Source of the DNA: Paraburkholderia sejongensis
GTDB lineage: Bacteria; Pseudomonadota; Gammaproteobacteria; Burkholderiales; Burkholderiaceae
DNA: 64,000 nucleotides
Reading direction: 5' to 3'
Assembly: GCF_020880815.1 (NCBI RefSeq)
Contig: NZ_JAJITD010000005.1
Location: forward strand, 62,001 to 126,000
Every line of letters starts with the position of its first letter. Position 1 is the first letter of the stretch. The position numbers and the translations under genes were made by a program. Below, one piece after another: positions 8,011 to 15,979 of the stretch. The notes under the pieces are model-generated. The model had not been told where the DNA came from. It searched no databases and was given only the letters and a program-made list of their open reading frames with translations.

Positions 8011-8928
8011 TCAGGCCATCCGTTTCAGTTTGGGGTCGAGCGCATCGCGCAGCCCGTCGCCGAGCAGGTTGATGCACAGCACCGAGATCAGGATGGACAG
8101 GCCCGGCATCGTAACGATCCACCATGCGCTGTCGATGTAATCGCGCGCGGACGCGAGCATTGCGCCCCACTCCGCCGACGGCGGCTGTACGCCCAGGCCC
8201 AGAAAGCCGAGCGCGGCGGCATCGAGAATCGCCGACGAAAAGCCCAGCGTGGCCTGCACGATCAGCGGCGCGGTGCAGTTCGGCAGCACCTGCGAGAACA
8301 TCAGGCGCAGCGTGCCGGCACCGGCGACGCGCGAAGCGGTCACGTACTCCTTCTGCAACTCGCCCTGCGCGGACGCGCGCGTCAGACGCACATAGCCCGG
8401 CAGCGCGACGATCGCGATCGCCAGCATCGTGTTGACGAGGCCCGGACCGATGATCGCGACCACCGCGACCGCCAGCAGCAGCGACGGCAGCGCGAGCAGC
8501 ACGTCCATGATGCGCATGATCGGCGTGTCGGCCCACTTCTCGAAGAACGCGGCGATCAGCCCAAGCACGATGCCCGGAATCAGCGCGAGCACGACCGACA
8601 CGAAGCCGATCCAGAACGACAGCCGCGCGCCGTACATCAGCCGCGAGAGGATGTCGCGGCCCGCTTCGTCGGTGCCGAGCACGAACTTCCAGTTGCCGCC
8701 TTCGAGCCACGCGGGCGGGATCTTGACGAACTCGCGGTACTGCTCGATCGGGCTGTGCGGCGCGATCAGGGGCGCGAAGATCGCGATGAAGACCAGCACC
8801 AGCACGATGATGCCCGCGCCGACCGCGCCGCGATTGCGCGAGAAGTTGGCCCAGAATTCGCGCGCCGCGAGTGCGCGGCCGCTCGGAGGTGTGACTGCCT
8901 GGGGGACAGTGTTTTGAATGTCAGCCAT
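8011..8928 (-). CDS. dppC: Dipeptide ABC transporter permease DppC
   Basis: A 305-residue inner-membrane permease with an N-terminal OppC_N-type segment ([23 protein letters not shown]), six predicted helices and the permease EAA loop ([26 protein letters not shown]) that docks on the ATPases. The ATG at 8928 gives MADIQNT; an in-frame ATG at 8970 is less likely because it lies in a repetitive intergenic hairpin. It pairs with DppB to form the channel. Confidence 0.92.
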   Translation of the reverse strand: MADIQNTVPQAVTPPSGRALAAREFWANFSRNRGAVGAGIIVLVLVFIAIFAPLIAPHSPIEQYREFVKIPPAWLEGGNWKFVLGTDEAGRDILSRLMYGARLSFWIGFVSVVLALIPGIVLGLIAAFFEKWADTPIMRIMDVLLALPSLLLAVAVVAIIGPGLVNTMLAIAIVALPGYVRLTRASAQGELQKEYVTASRVAGAGTLRLMFSQVLPNCTAPLIVQATLGFSSAILDAAALGFLGLGVQPPSAEWGAMLASARDYIDSAWWIVTMPGLSILISVLCINLLGDGLRDALDPKLKRMA

Positions 8929-8940
8929 GATCGTGTCATG

Positions 8941-9012
8941 CCTCCCGCAGAGCCGCCTCAAGGGAGGCATGCGCCCCCTCGGGGGGCAGTGAACGTAAGT
9001 GAGCGTGGGGGT
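8941..9012. repeat. Intergenic hairpin element between dppB and dppC
   Basis: The 90-base gap between dppB and dppC contains two inverted repeats: CCTCCC (8941-8946) with GGGAGG (8962-8967), and GCCCCC (8973-8978) with GGGGGC (8982-8987) around a TCG loop, followed by AGTGAACGTAAGTGAGCGTGGGGG. From memory, very similar GGGGGGCAG...GTGGGGG segments recur between genes of many betaproteobacteria, so this looks like a dispersed repeat. It may affect the ratio of the two permease messages. A genome-wide search would settle the copy number. Confidence 0.55.
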
Positions 9013-9018
9013 ACATGT

Positions 9019-10029
9019 TTACCTCGTATGGCGAATGCGCGGATTGAGCACGCCGTACAGCAGATCGACGACGAGGTTCACGACGATCACCAACGTCGCG
9101 ATCAGCAGAATGCCGCCTTGCACGACCGGATAATCGCGCCGGCCGATCGCGTCGATCAGCCATTTGCCGATGCCCGGCCACGAGAACAGCGTCTCGGTCA
9201 GCACCGCGCCGGCGAGCAGCGTGCCGACCTGCAGGCCGATCACGGTCACCACCGGAATCAGCGCGTTGCGCAGCGCATGCACGACGATCACGCGGCCCGG
9301 CGACAGCCCCTTCGCGCGCGCGGTGCGGATGTAGTCCTCGCGCAGCACTTCGAGCATCGACGAACGGGTCATCCGCGCGACCACCGCGAGCGGAATCGTG
9401 CCGAGCACGATCGCCGGCAGGATCAGGTGGCTCAGCGCGGATTTGAACGCGCCTTCGTCGGTCGACATCAGCGAGTCGATCAGCATGAAGCCGGTCACGT
9501 GCGGAATGTCGTATTCGACCGCGATGCGGCCCGACACCGGCGTCAGCCCGAGCTTGACCGAGAACACCATGATCAGAATCAGGCCCCACCAGAAGATCGG
9601 CATCGAGTAGCCGGTCAGCGCGGTGCCCATCACGCCGTGATCGACCACGGTGCCGCGCCGCAGCGCCGCGAACACGCCGGCCGGCAGCCCGACGATCAGC
9701 GCGAAGATCATCGCGCAGATCGACAGTTCGACGGTGGCGGGAAAGCGCGCGAGGAACTCGCCCATCACGCTGGTGTTGGTGATGATCGAGGTGCCGAGAT
9801 CACCGTGCAGCGCGCGGCCGATGTAGTGGAAATACTGGATGGGCAGCGGCTCGTCGAGCCCGAGGCGGTGCATCGCGGCCGCGTGCATGGCCGGATCGAC
9901 GCCGCGCTCGCCCATCATCACTTCAATGGGATCGCCGGGGATCAGATGAATCAGCGCGAACGCAAGGATCGTGATGCCGATGAACGTCGGAATCACCATG
10001 CCGATGCGGCGCAAAACGAAGCGGAACAT
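9019..10029 (-). CDS. dppB: Dipeptide ABC transporter permease DppB
   Basis: A 336-residue permease starting MFRFVLRRIG, with the DppB/OppB N-terminal helix, the LIPGDPIEVMMGERG periplasmic segment, six predicted membrane helices and the EAA loop (MTRSSMLEVLREDYIRTARAKG). The ATG at 10029 is the canonical start; the longer frame to 10104 has no family resemblance. It is the first permease gene, 163 bases downstream of dppA, with a terminator-like hairpin in the gap. Confidence 0.92.
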   Translation of the reverse strand: MFRFVLRRIGMVIPTFIGITILAFALIHLIPGDPIEVMMGERGVDPAMHAAAMHRLGLDEPLPIQYFHYIGRALHGDLGTSIITNTSVMGEFLARFPATVELSICAMIFALIVGLPAGVFAALRRGTVVDHGVMGTALTGYSMPIFWWGLILIMVFSVKLGLTPVSGRIAVEYDIPHVTGFMLIDSLMSTDEGAFKSALSHLILPAIVLGTIPLAVVARMTRSSMLEVLREDYIRTARAKGLSPGRVIVVHALRNALIPVVTVIGLQVGTLLAGAVLTETLFSWPGIGKWLIDAIGRRDYPVVQGGILLIATLVIVVNLVVDLLYGVLNPRIRHTR

Positions 10030-10054
10030 GGTTCGCTCCCATGGTACTGGTGAT

Positions 10055-10099
10055 GAAAAAACGCAACCGGCGACGAGGGCTCGTGACCCCGGTCGCCGG
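10055..10099 (-). terminator. Hairpin plus T-tract between dppA and dppB (attenuator candidate)
   Basis: Read on the minus strand, CCGGCGAC (10099-10092) pairs with GTCGCCGG (10074-10067); the loop contains further GGG/CCC pairing, and TTGCGTTTTTTC follows (A6 at 10056-10061 on plus). This is a good intrinsic terminator after the binding-protein gene and before the permease genes. Partial read-through would give the excess of binding protein over permease that such systems need. Confidence 0.7.
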
Positions 10100-10155
10100 A
10101 CCATTTCGACCAGTTTTCTAACCGTGCGAAAAGCGTACTGCGTGAATGTTACGGC

Positions 10156-10196
10156 TGCCTTGCCGGCTCAACTGCCGGCTCGGTTGCCGGCTTACT
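10156..10196. repeat. Three TGCCGGCT direct repeats at the 3' end of dppA
   Basis: TGCCGGCT occurs three times at 11-12 base spacing just after and into the dppA stop region (within 10156-10196), separated by CAAC and CGGT. It lies just upstream, in the transcript, of the attenuator hairpin and could form alternative GCCGGC stems. Confidence 0.4.
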
Positions 10197-11823
10197 TGAG
10201 GCTGACCCCGTCGAAGCGCGCGTAGCCGAGCGGCTCGATGCGCATGTCGACCACCTTCTTGCTGACAGGCTGATAAACGGTCGAGTGCGCGATCGGCGCG
10301 AACGGCAACTGCTGCGCGAAGATGTGCTGCGCGTCGCCGTAGATCTTCGTGCGCGCGGCCACGTCGGACGTGGCGCGGCCCTTCTGGATCAGATCGTCGA
10401 ACGGCTTGTAGCACCACTTCGAGAAGTTGTTGCCGTTGATCGCTTCGCAGCCGAGCAGCGTGCCGAGCCAGTTGTCCGGATCGCCGTTGTCGCCGGTCCA
10501 GCCGATCAGCATCGTGTCGTGTTCGCCTGCGTGCGCGCGCTTGATGTACTCGCCCCATTCATACGTGACGATCTTCGCCTTCACGCCGATCTTGGCCCAG
10601 TCGGCCTGGATCATTTCGGCCATCAGACGCGCGTTCGGGTTATATGCGCGCTGCACCGGCATCGCCCACAGCGTGAGCTCGAAACCGTTCGGATAGCCGG
10701 CCTTCGCGAGCAGCTCCTTCGCCTTGGCCGTATCGAACGACGCGGCCGGCAGGCCCTTCACGAACGACCATTGGGTCGGCGGCATCGGGTTGGTCGCGAG
10801 CTGGCCCGCGCCCTGGTACACCGAGTCGATGATCGCCTTCTTGTTGATCGCCATGTCGAGCGCCTGGCGCACTTCGACCTTGTCGACCGGCTTGTGCGTG
10901 ACGTTGAACGCGAGGTAACCGAGGTTGAAGCCCGGCTGCGACGGCATGTCGATGTTCGGCTCGGCCTTCAGCGGCGCGATGTCGGCCGGGCGCGGATAGC
11001 TCATCACCTGGCATTCGTCGCGCTTGATCTTCTGCACGCGCACGCCGGCGTCCGGCGTGATCGAGAAGATCAGCTTCGAGATCTTCACCGCGTCCGGCTT
11101 CCAGTAGTCCGGATTGCCGTCGAAGCGGATCGTCGCGTCCTTCGTGTAGCTGCGGAAGATGAACGGACCGGTGCCGACCGGGAACTGGTTGATGTCGGCG
11201 GCCTTGCCGGCTTTGAGCAACTGATCCGTGTATTCGGCCGACAGGATCGACGCGTATTCCATCGCCAGATTCTGGATGAACGGCGCGTTGACTTCCTTCA
11301 GCGTGAACTTGACCGTGTACGGGTCGACCTTCTCGACCTTGGTGATCAGCTTGTCGAGGCCCATGTCGGTGAAGTACGGGAACTGCACCGGGTACGCCTT
11401 GCGGAACGGCTGGTTCGGATCCAGCATGCGCTGGAACGTGAAGATCACGTCATCCGCGTTGAATTCGCGGGTCGGCTTGAAGAACGAGGTGGTCTGGAAC
11501 TTCACGCCGTGACGCAGATGGAACGTGTAGGTCTTGCCGTCCGGCGACACTTCCCACTTTTCCGCCAGGCCCGGTTCGACCTTGGTGCCGCCGCGCTCGA
11601 ATTCGACGAGGCGGTTATAGACGGTGAACGTGTTGGCGGTGAAATCGACGCCGGTCGTGTATTGCGCCGGGTCAAAACCCGCAGGGCTGCCTTCTGAGCA
11701 GTAGACGAGGGTCTTGTTCGGGATCCCCGCAGCGTGCGCGCTGTTCGCGCCCACGAGGGATGCCGCTGCGGCAGCGACGAGCGTGGTTACACGCGCGACG
11801 TGCAACAGTTTGTTTTGCTTCAT
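10192..11823 (-). CDS. dppA: Periplasmic dipeptide-binding protein DppA (copy 1)
   Basis: A 543-residue solute-binding protein (SBP_bac_5 family). A signal peptide (Lys-rich start, hydrophobic core VTTLVAAAAASLVGA, cleavage near NSAHA-A) is followed by TLVYCSEGSPAGFDPAQYTTG, typical of dipeptide-binding proteins, and the YNRLVEFERG / EKWEVSPDGKTYTFHLR block. It captures peptides in the periplasm and delivers them to DppBCDF. It starts at 11823 with GGAGGAAAC before the ATG. The next gene upstream encodes a closely similar paralogue. It is separated from dppB by the hairpin at 10055-10099. Confidence 0.93.
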   Translation of the reverse strand: MKQNKLLHVARVTTLVAAAAASLVGANSAHAAGIPNKTLVYCSEGSPAGFDPAQYTTGVDFTANTFTVYNRLVEFERGGTKVEPGLAEKWEVSPDGKTYTFHLRHGVKFQTTSFFKPTREFNADDVIFTFQRMLDPNQPFRKAYPVQFPYFTDMGLDKLITKVEKVDPYTVKFTLKEVNAPFIQNLAMEYASILSAEYTDQLLKAGKAADINQFPVGTGPFIFRSYTKDATIRFDGNPDYWKPDAVKISKLIFSITPDAGVRVQKIKRDECQVMSYPRPADIAPLKAEPNIDMPSQPGFNLGYLAFNVTHKPVDKVEVRQALDMAINKKAIIDSVYQGAGQLATNPMPPTQWSFVKGLPAASFDTAKAKELLAKAGYPNGFELTLWAMPVQRAYNPNARLMAEMIQADWAKIGVKAKIVTYEWGEYIKRAHAGEHDTMLIGWTGDNGDPDNWLGTLLGCEAINGNNFSKWCYKPFDDLIQKGRATSDVAARTKIYGDAQHIFAQQLPFAPIAHSTVYQPVSKKVVDMRIEPLGYARFDGVSLK

Positions 11824-11865
11824 GTTTCCTCCGGGTACGGGACCGGCTTGCGCCAGCGTAGCGGG

Positions 11866-11894
11866 ATATTACTTGAGCTTGGGCCGGCCACCAA
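11866..11894 (-). promoter_or_regulatory. Sigma-70-like promoter of dppA copy 1
   Basis: On the minus strand TTGGTG (11894-11889), a 17-base spacer and TAATAT (11871-11866). The transcript would start about 35 bases before the ATG. Confidence 0.5.
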
Positions 11895-11950
11895 GCGGAG
11901 GAAATTCCCCGTGTTGACGATTGGAAACACCTAATGCAAACGTTTCGCGC

Positions 11951-12035
11951 CGGTCTGCGGCGCTGGTCTGCGGCGCTGGTGTGCGGCGCTTGTGCGGCGG
12001 TTGTGCGGCGGTTGTACGGCGGTTGTGCGATGCGC
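11951..12035. repeat. Degenerate short tandem repeats
   Basis: Seven or eight imperfect units of about 11 bases built on TGCGGCG(C/G)T(T/G)G, for example CGGTCTGCGGCGCTGG and TTGTGCGGCGG, in the gap between the two dppA genes. No coding function is evident. Confidence 0.5.
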
Positions 12036-12118
12036 CGCCGCGATCTGCCGTGAGCGGCTTTCGGAGGCTTACGGCCGCTTACGGCAATTCGTGACGGCGC
12101 AACCCGGGCCAGCGGCGC

Positions 12119-12140
12119 AAAAAGCGCGCCGCAGCGCGGC
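12119..12140 (-). terminator. Short hairpin with T-tract after dppA copy 2
   Basis: On the minus strand GCCGC (12140-12136), loop GCT, GCGGC (12132-12128), then GCGCTTTTT. It overlaps the stop codon of the upstream dppA gene. The stem is only 5 bp, so termination may be incomplete. Confidence 0.4.
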
Positions 12141-13798
12141 TATTTCACGCCAACTTCCATGAATTGCGTCGGTCCGAACGGATCGATCTTGAAGCCGGTC
12201 ACGTTCTTGCTGATCGGCTGGTAGACCGTGGAGTGAGCAATCGGCGTGAACGGCACCTGATCCTTGAAGATTTCCTGCGCCTGCATGTAAGCCTTGGTGC
12301 GCTCGGCCATATCGGTCGTGCTGCGGCCTTTCTTGATCAGATCGTCGAACGGCTTGTAGCACCACTTCGAGAAGTTGCTGCCGTTGACCGCGTCGCAACC
12401 GAGCAACACGCCGAGCCAGTTGTCCGGATCTCCGTAGTCGCCGGTCCAGCCAATCAGCATCGCCTGATGCTCGCCCGAATGCGCGCGGCGGATGTACTCG
12501 CCCCACTCGTAGGTCGCGATATTCACCTTGACGCCGATTTTGGCCCAGTCCGATTGCAGCATTTCCGCCATCAGGCGCGCGTTCGGGTTGTATGGCCGCT
12601 GCACCGGCATCGCCCACAGCGTCAACTCGAAGCCATCCGGGTAGCCGGCCTGCTTGAGCAGCGCTTTCGCTTTGTCGACGTCGTACGGGGCGTCCTTCAG
12701 GTTCTTGTTGTAGCCCCATTGGGTCGGCGGCATCGGGTTGGTCGCCGCCTGGCCGGCGCCCTGGTAGACCGCGTCGATGATCGCCTTCTTGTGTACCGAC
12801 ATATCCAGCGCGCGGCGCACCAGCACGTTGTCGAGCGGCTTTTTGCTGGTGTTGTACGCGATATAGCCGAGGTTGAAGCCCACTTCATTGGGCATCGCCA
12901 GCGACGAATCGGCCTTCACGGTCCCGATATCGGCCGGACGCGGGTACGACATTACCTGGCATTCGCCGCGCTTGAGCTTTTGCAGCCGCACCGCCGGGTC
13001 GACGGTGATCGCGAAGATCAGCTTGCCGACCTTCACGTCGGCCGGTTTCCAGTAGTCGGGATTGCCGTCGAAGCGGATCGTGTCGTCTTTCGTATAGCTG
13101 CGGAAGATGAACGGGCCGGTGCCGACCGGATACTGGTTGATGTTGGACGCCTTGCCCGCCTTCAGCAGCTGATCCGTATATTCAGCCGACAGGATCGATG
13201 CGAACGGCATCGCGATCTGTTGCAGGAAAGGCGCGTCGACCTCCTTCAGCGTGAAGCGCACCGTGTACGGATCGAGCTTTTCGATCTTCGCGATGTTCTT
13301 CGCGAGCCCGAGGTCGGTGAAATACGGAAACGGCACCGGGTATGCCTTGCGGAACGGGTTCTCCGGGTCGAGCATGCGCTGGTAGGTGAACACCACGTCG
13401 TCCGCGTTGAATTCGCGGGTCGGCTTGAAGAACGAGGTGGTCTGGAATTTGACGCCGGGGCGCAAATGGAACGTATAGACGAGCCCGTCCGGCGACACGT
13501 CCCACTTTTCGGCGAGGCCCGGCTCGATGTCGGTGCTGCCGTGCGCGAATTCGACCAGCCGGTTATAGACCGTGTACGAGCCGGCGCTGAATTCGACGCT
13601 GGTCGTGTATTGCGCGGTATCGAAGCCGGCCGGGCTGCCTTCGGAGCAGAACACCAGCGTCTTGTCGGGTAGCGTGGCCGCCTGCGCCGCGGCGGGCGCA
13701 AGGCCGCCCGTGGCGACCGCGAACGCGGCGAGAGCCGGCAGGCAGAACCGATGAAGCGCGAACCGCCGGTGTGCCGCAGTCTTTCTTGTCACTGTCAT
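12140..13798 (-). CDS. dppA: Periplasmic dipeptide-binding protein DppA (copy 2)
   Basis: A 552-residue solute-binding protein closely similar along its whole length to the adjacent dppA (shared TLVFCSEGSPAGFD, EFNADDVVFTYQRMLDP, NWLGVLLGCDAVNGSNFSKWCYKPFDDLI). A Tat/Sec-like N-terminus with basic residues and the core FCLPALAAFAVATGG precedes cleavage near AQA-A. The start at 13798 has GCGGAGGACGAT before the ATG and a good promoter farther up. The tandem copies are probably a duplication with divergent peptide preference; both would feed the single downstream permease. Confidence 0.92.
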   Translation of the reverse strand: MTVTRKTAAHRRFALHRFCLPALAAFAVATGGLAPAAAQAATLPDKTLVFCSEGSPAGFDTAQYTTSVEFSAGSYTVYNRLVEFAHGSTDIEPGLAEKWDVSPDGLVYTFHLRPGVKFQTTSFFKPTREFNADDVVFTYQRMLDPENPFRKAYPVPFPYFTDLGLAKNIAKIEKLDPYTVRFTLKEVDAPFLQQIAMPFASILSAEYTDQLLKAGKASNINQYPVGTGPFIFRSYTKDDTIRFDGNPDYWKPADVKVGKLIFAITVDPAVRLQKLKRGECQVMSYPRPADIGTVKADSSLAMPNEVGFNLGYIAYNTSKKPLDNVLVRRALDMSVHKKAIIDAVYQGAGQAATNPMPPTQWGYNKNLKDAPYDVDKAKALLKQAGYPDGFELTLWAMPVQRPYNPNARLMAEMLQSDWAKIGVKVNIATYEWGEYIRRAHSGEHQAMLIGWTGDYGDPDNWLGVLLGCDAVNGSNFSKWCYKPFDDLIKKGRSTTDMAERTKAYMQAQEIFKDQVPFTPIAHSTVYQPISKNVTGFKIDPFGPTQFMEVGVK

Positions 13799-13836
13799 AT
13801 CGTCCTCCGCACCGCAGCCGGGTTAGCTGCGTTTCG

Positions 13837-13865
13837 ATCATAGACAGCACAAAAATGAGCTTCAA
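13837..13865 (-). promoter_or_regulatory. Sigma-70 promoter of the dpp locus
   Basis: On the minus strand TTGAAG (13865-13860), exactly 17 bases, then TATGAT (13842-13837), a strong match to the housekeeping consensus, about 38 bases before the start codon. Confidence 0.65.
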
Positions 13866-13932
13866 CAGGGACTTACCACGTTGTCGGGAGGGGGAGGCGG
13901 GAGTTCTTTTGTCGCGGCGCGGCGCTTGCAGC

Positions 13933-14232
13933 CTATAGATGCCGGTCGACATCCATGCGTTGGTGAAGGATTCGGCTGACTTCAAGAGCGGCATCGGTCA
14001 TCCGGTAGAACACGATGTGCGAGCCAACCGCGTATTGGCAATAACCGTCCCGTACGTTGCAAACGCGGCCGATCCGGTCGCCGCGCGCGAGCAGTTCCAT
14101 GGCGACAATCAGGTCCCTCAGATACTTGTCCGCCTGCTCACTCGACCAATTCTCGAATGTGTAAAGCCAGATTTCTTCCAGGTCGGCTTCGGCGAGGGGC
14201 CTCAGCCGGAGTTGGCGGGGCTTAGCGGGCAT
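13933..14232 (-). CDS. parE: ParE/RelE superfamily toxin
   Basis: A 99-residue protein with the ParE pattern: LRLRPLAEADLEEIWLYTFENWSSEQADKYL at the N-terminus, a middle RIGRVCNVRDGYCQYAVGSH strand-rich segment and the C-terminal IVFYRM...LEVSRILHQRMDVDRHL end. ParE toxins usually inhibit DNA gyrase. The ATG at 14232 overlaps the antitoxin gene by 11 bases; the longer frame to 14286 would run back into it. Toxin after antitoxin with overlap is the normal order. Confidence 0.88.
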   Translation of the reverse strand: MPAKPRQLRLRPLAEADLEEIWLYTFENWSSEQADKYLRDLIVAMELLARGDRIGRVCNVRDGYCQYAVGSHIVFYRMTDAALEVSRILHQRMDVDRHL

Positions 14233-14467
14233 GTTTAGCCCGCATCCGCCGGAGGAAGGATTCGCCATCGAATGGCGAGGCAGCACCGGATTCTTCGCCG
14301 GCCTTCAGCGCATCGTGCAGTGCGCGGACCTGACTTTCGTGATCCTCCAGCATGCGCAGACCGGCACGAACCACTTCGCTCGCCGAGCCATAGCGACCCG
14401 AGGCCACCTGCGTATCGACGAAGGCGGCAAAGTGCTCGCCAAGAGAGATAGAAGTATTGCGAGCCAC
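14222..14467 (-). CDS. parD: ParD-family antitoxin
   Basis: An 81-residue protein with an N-terminal ribbon-helix-helix region (ARNTSISLGEHFAAFVDTQVASGRYGSASEVVRAGLRMLEDHE) and a C-terminal toxin-binding tail ending in FLRRMRAKHAR. The start is a GTG at 14467, supported by GGAGG six bases upstream (14473-14477 on plus); the open frame to 14593 has no family resemblance. ParD binds and neutralises ParE and represses its own operon. Confidence 0.87.
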   Translation of the reverse strand: MARNTSISLGEHFAAFVDTQVASGRYGSASEVVRAGLRMLEDHESQVRALHDALKAGEESGAASPFDGESFLRRMRAKHAR

Positions 14468-14556
14468 GGTAGACCTCCGCTTCAATGCCTGATGCGAAGA
14501 GTGTACCAATTTTTGGTATTTGCTCGCGTAAAGCTGGCGCCGGGAGGATAGCGAGA

Positions 14557-14581
14557 CCGCGCGGCCGTTGCGGCCGCGCGG
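14557..14581. terminator. Strong hairpin after metF
   Basis: CCGCGCGGCCG (14557-14567), loop TTG, CGGCCGCGCGG (14571-14581): a perfect 11-bp GC stem 24 bases beyond the metF stop. No T-tract follows. It separates metF from the parDE pair and probably ends or protects the metF transcript. Confidence 0.55.
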
Positions 14582-14605
14582 CTTGGCAGGCACGACTCGT
14601 GCGCG

Positions 14606-15436
14606 TTACGCGCCGAGCCGTTCGCAGATCGCCTTGGTCGACGCGGCGGCGTTCAGCGTGTAGAAGTGCAGGCCCGGCACCTTCGCGTCGACGAGGCGCC
14701 GGCACAGGTCGGTCACGACGTCGAGCCCGAACGCGCGGATCGACTCGCGATCGTCGCCGAAGCTCTCGAGCCGGCGCGCGATCCAGCGCGGCACTTCGGC
14801 GCCGCACATCTCGGAGAAGCGCATCAGCTGCGAGAAGTTCGTGATCGGCATGATGCCCGGCACGATCGGCACGTCGACGCCGAGCTTGCGGGCGTCGTCG
14901 ACGAAACGGAAATACGCGTCTGCGTTGAAGAAGTACTGGGTGATCGCCGAATTCGCGCCGGCCTTCACCTTGCGCGCGAAGTTTTCCAGATCGTGACGCG
15001 GCGAGCGCGCCTGCGGATGGTATTCCGGGTAACCGGCCACCTCGATCCAGAACCAGTCGCCGAACTCCGCGCGGATGAAGCTCACCAGCTCCGACGCATA
15101 GCGCAGCTCGCCGACCGCGCCCATCCCGGACGGCAGGTCGCCGCGCAGCGCGACGATATGGCGGATGCCGTGCGCGCGGTACTCGGTGAGGATCGCGCGC
15201 AGATCGTCCTTCGACGAGCCGATGCACGACAGATGCGGCGCCGCCTCGATGCCTTCCTTCGCGATATCGACGACGGCCGCGAGCGTGCCCTGCTGGGTCG
15301 AGCCGCCGGCGCCGAACGTGACGGACACGAACTTGGGTTTGAGCATGACGAGTTCCGCGCGGGTCGCGCGCAGCTTGTCGATGCCTTCCTGCGTTTTCGG
15401 CGGGAAGAATTCGAATGAGAGTTCGATCGGATTCAT
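14606..15436 (-). CDS. metF: 5,10-methylenetetrahydrofolate reductase
   Basis: A 276-residue enzyme that reduces methylene-THF to methyl-THF using FAD and NADH, supplying methyl groups for methionine synthesis. Seen: SFEFFPPKTQEG at the start, the VTFGAGGSTQQGT segment, HIVALRGDLP, WIEVAGYPEYHPQ, the substrate-site QYFFNAD and the VPIVPGIMPITNF loop, all classical for MetF. Length matches the bacterial family (about 275-295). It lies downstream of ahcY and a small membrane protein gene, so the cluster joins SAH removal to methyl-THF supply. Confidence 0.96.
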   Translation of the reverse strand: MNPIELSFEFFPPKTQEGIDKLRATRAELVMLKPKFVSVTFGAGGSTQQGTLAAVVDIAKEGIEAAPHLSCIGSSKDDLRAILTEYRAHGIRHIVALRGDLPSGMGAVGELRYASELVSFIRAEFGDWFWIEVAGYPEYHPQARSPRHDLENFARKVKAGANSAITQYFFNADAYFRFVDDARKLGVDVPIVPGIMPITNFSQLMRFSEMCGAEVPRWIARRLESFGDDRESIRAFGLDVVTDLCRRLVDAKVPGLHFYTLNAAASTKAICERLGA

Positions 15437-15446
15437 ATCAGAGAGG

Positions 15447-15800
15447 TCAACCTAAGCTGCGGTTGCCGAAAATGAGCGCGGACAGCAGCCACGACACGAT
15501 GCTGTACAGGATCGAGCCGAAGAACGCCGACCAGAAGCCCGACACCTCGAAGCCCTTGAGCAGCGACGCGCACAGCCAGAAGCACAGCGCGTTGACGACG
15601 AGAATGAATAAGCCGAGCGTGAGTATCGTGACGGGCAGCGTCAGCAGGATCAGCACCGGGCGCAGCACGGCATTGATCAGGCCGAGCACGATCGCGACGA
15701 TCAGCGCGGTGCCGAAGCTGCGAATATGGATCGACGGCACGATGTACGTGATGATCAACAGCGCGAGCGCGTTGATCAACCAGGTCAGCAGCACGGTCAT
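15447..15800 (-). CDS. Phage-holin-like small membrane protein (PF04020 type)
   Basis: A 117-residue protein with four hydrophobic segments (about residues 3-22, 28-50, 54-78, 88-110) and the sequence VLGLINAVLRPVLILLTLPVTILTLGLF, typical of the four-helix holin_4_TM/DUF360-like family. The start at 15800 was chosen as the ATG beginning the first helix; the frame extends to 15878 without support. It is 10 bases upstream of metF and downstream of ahcY. Despite the family name, no phage genes are nearby, so it is probably a housekeeping membrane protein carried in the methyl-cycle operon; its function is unknown. Confidence 0.85.
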   Translation of the reverse strand: MTVLLTWLINALALLIITYIVPSIHIRSFGTALIVAIVLGLINAVLRPVLILLTLPVTILTLGLFILVVNALCFWLCASLLKGFEVSGFWSAFFGSILYSIVSWLLSALIFGNRSLG

Positions 15801-15979
15801 GTGAAGCTCCTTGTAAGCACCTGCGGGGGCAGGCTGTCGAGTGAACGGAAAGCGGCGCCGGCGAACAAAGCGGCGCATTGCGCGCCGCCCGGGTCAACCG
15901 TGATGCCTGCCTGCGCCGCCGCGTCCGCGAGGCCGGACGCACGTGGCACGCGCGGCGGGCTCGCGAACGCGCGCGTCGC

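Larger units (their letters stand above)
11824..12139. other. Intergenic region between the two dppA genes
   Basis: No gene is seen in these 316 bases. They hold a sigma-70-like promoter for the downstream dppA (11866-11894), a tract of imperfect short repeats (11951-12035), and a small hairpin with T-tract at the end of the upstream dppA (12119-12140). The two binding-protein genes can therefore be transcribed separately. Confidence 0.6.

Noticed and set aside
8009..8710. In-frame upstream extension of dppD
   Set aside because: It is dppC read in another frame; the [10 protein letters not shown] start at 8008 fits the family.
15447..15800. Prophage remnant suggested by the holin-like name
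   Set aside because: No other phage-type gene, attachment site or endolysin is near; the gene sits between metF and ahcY in a tight cluster.
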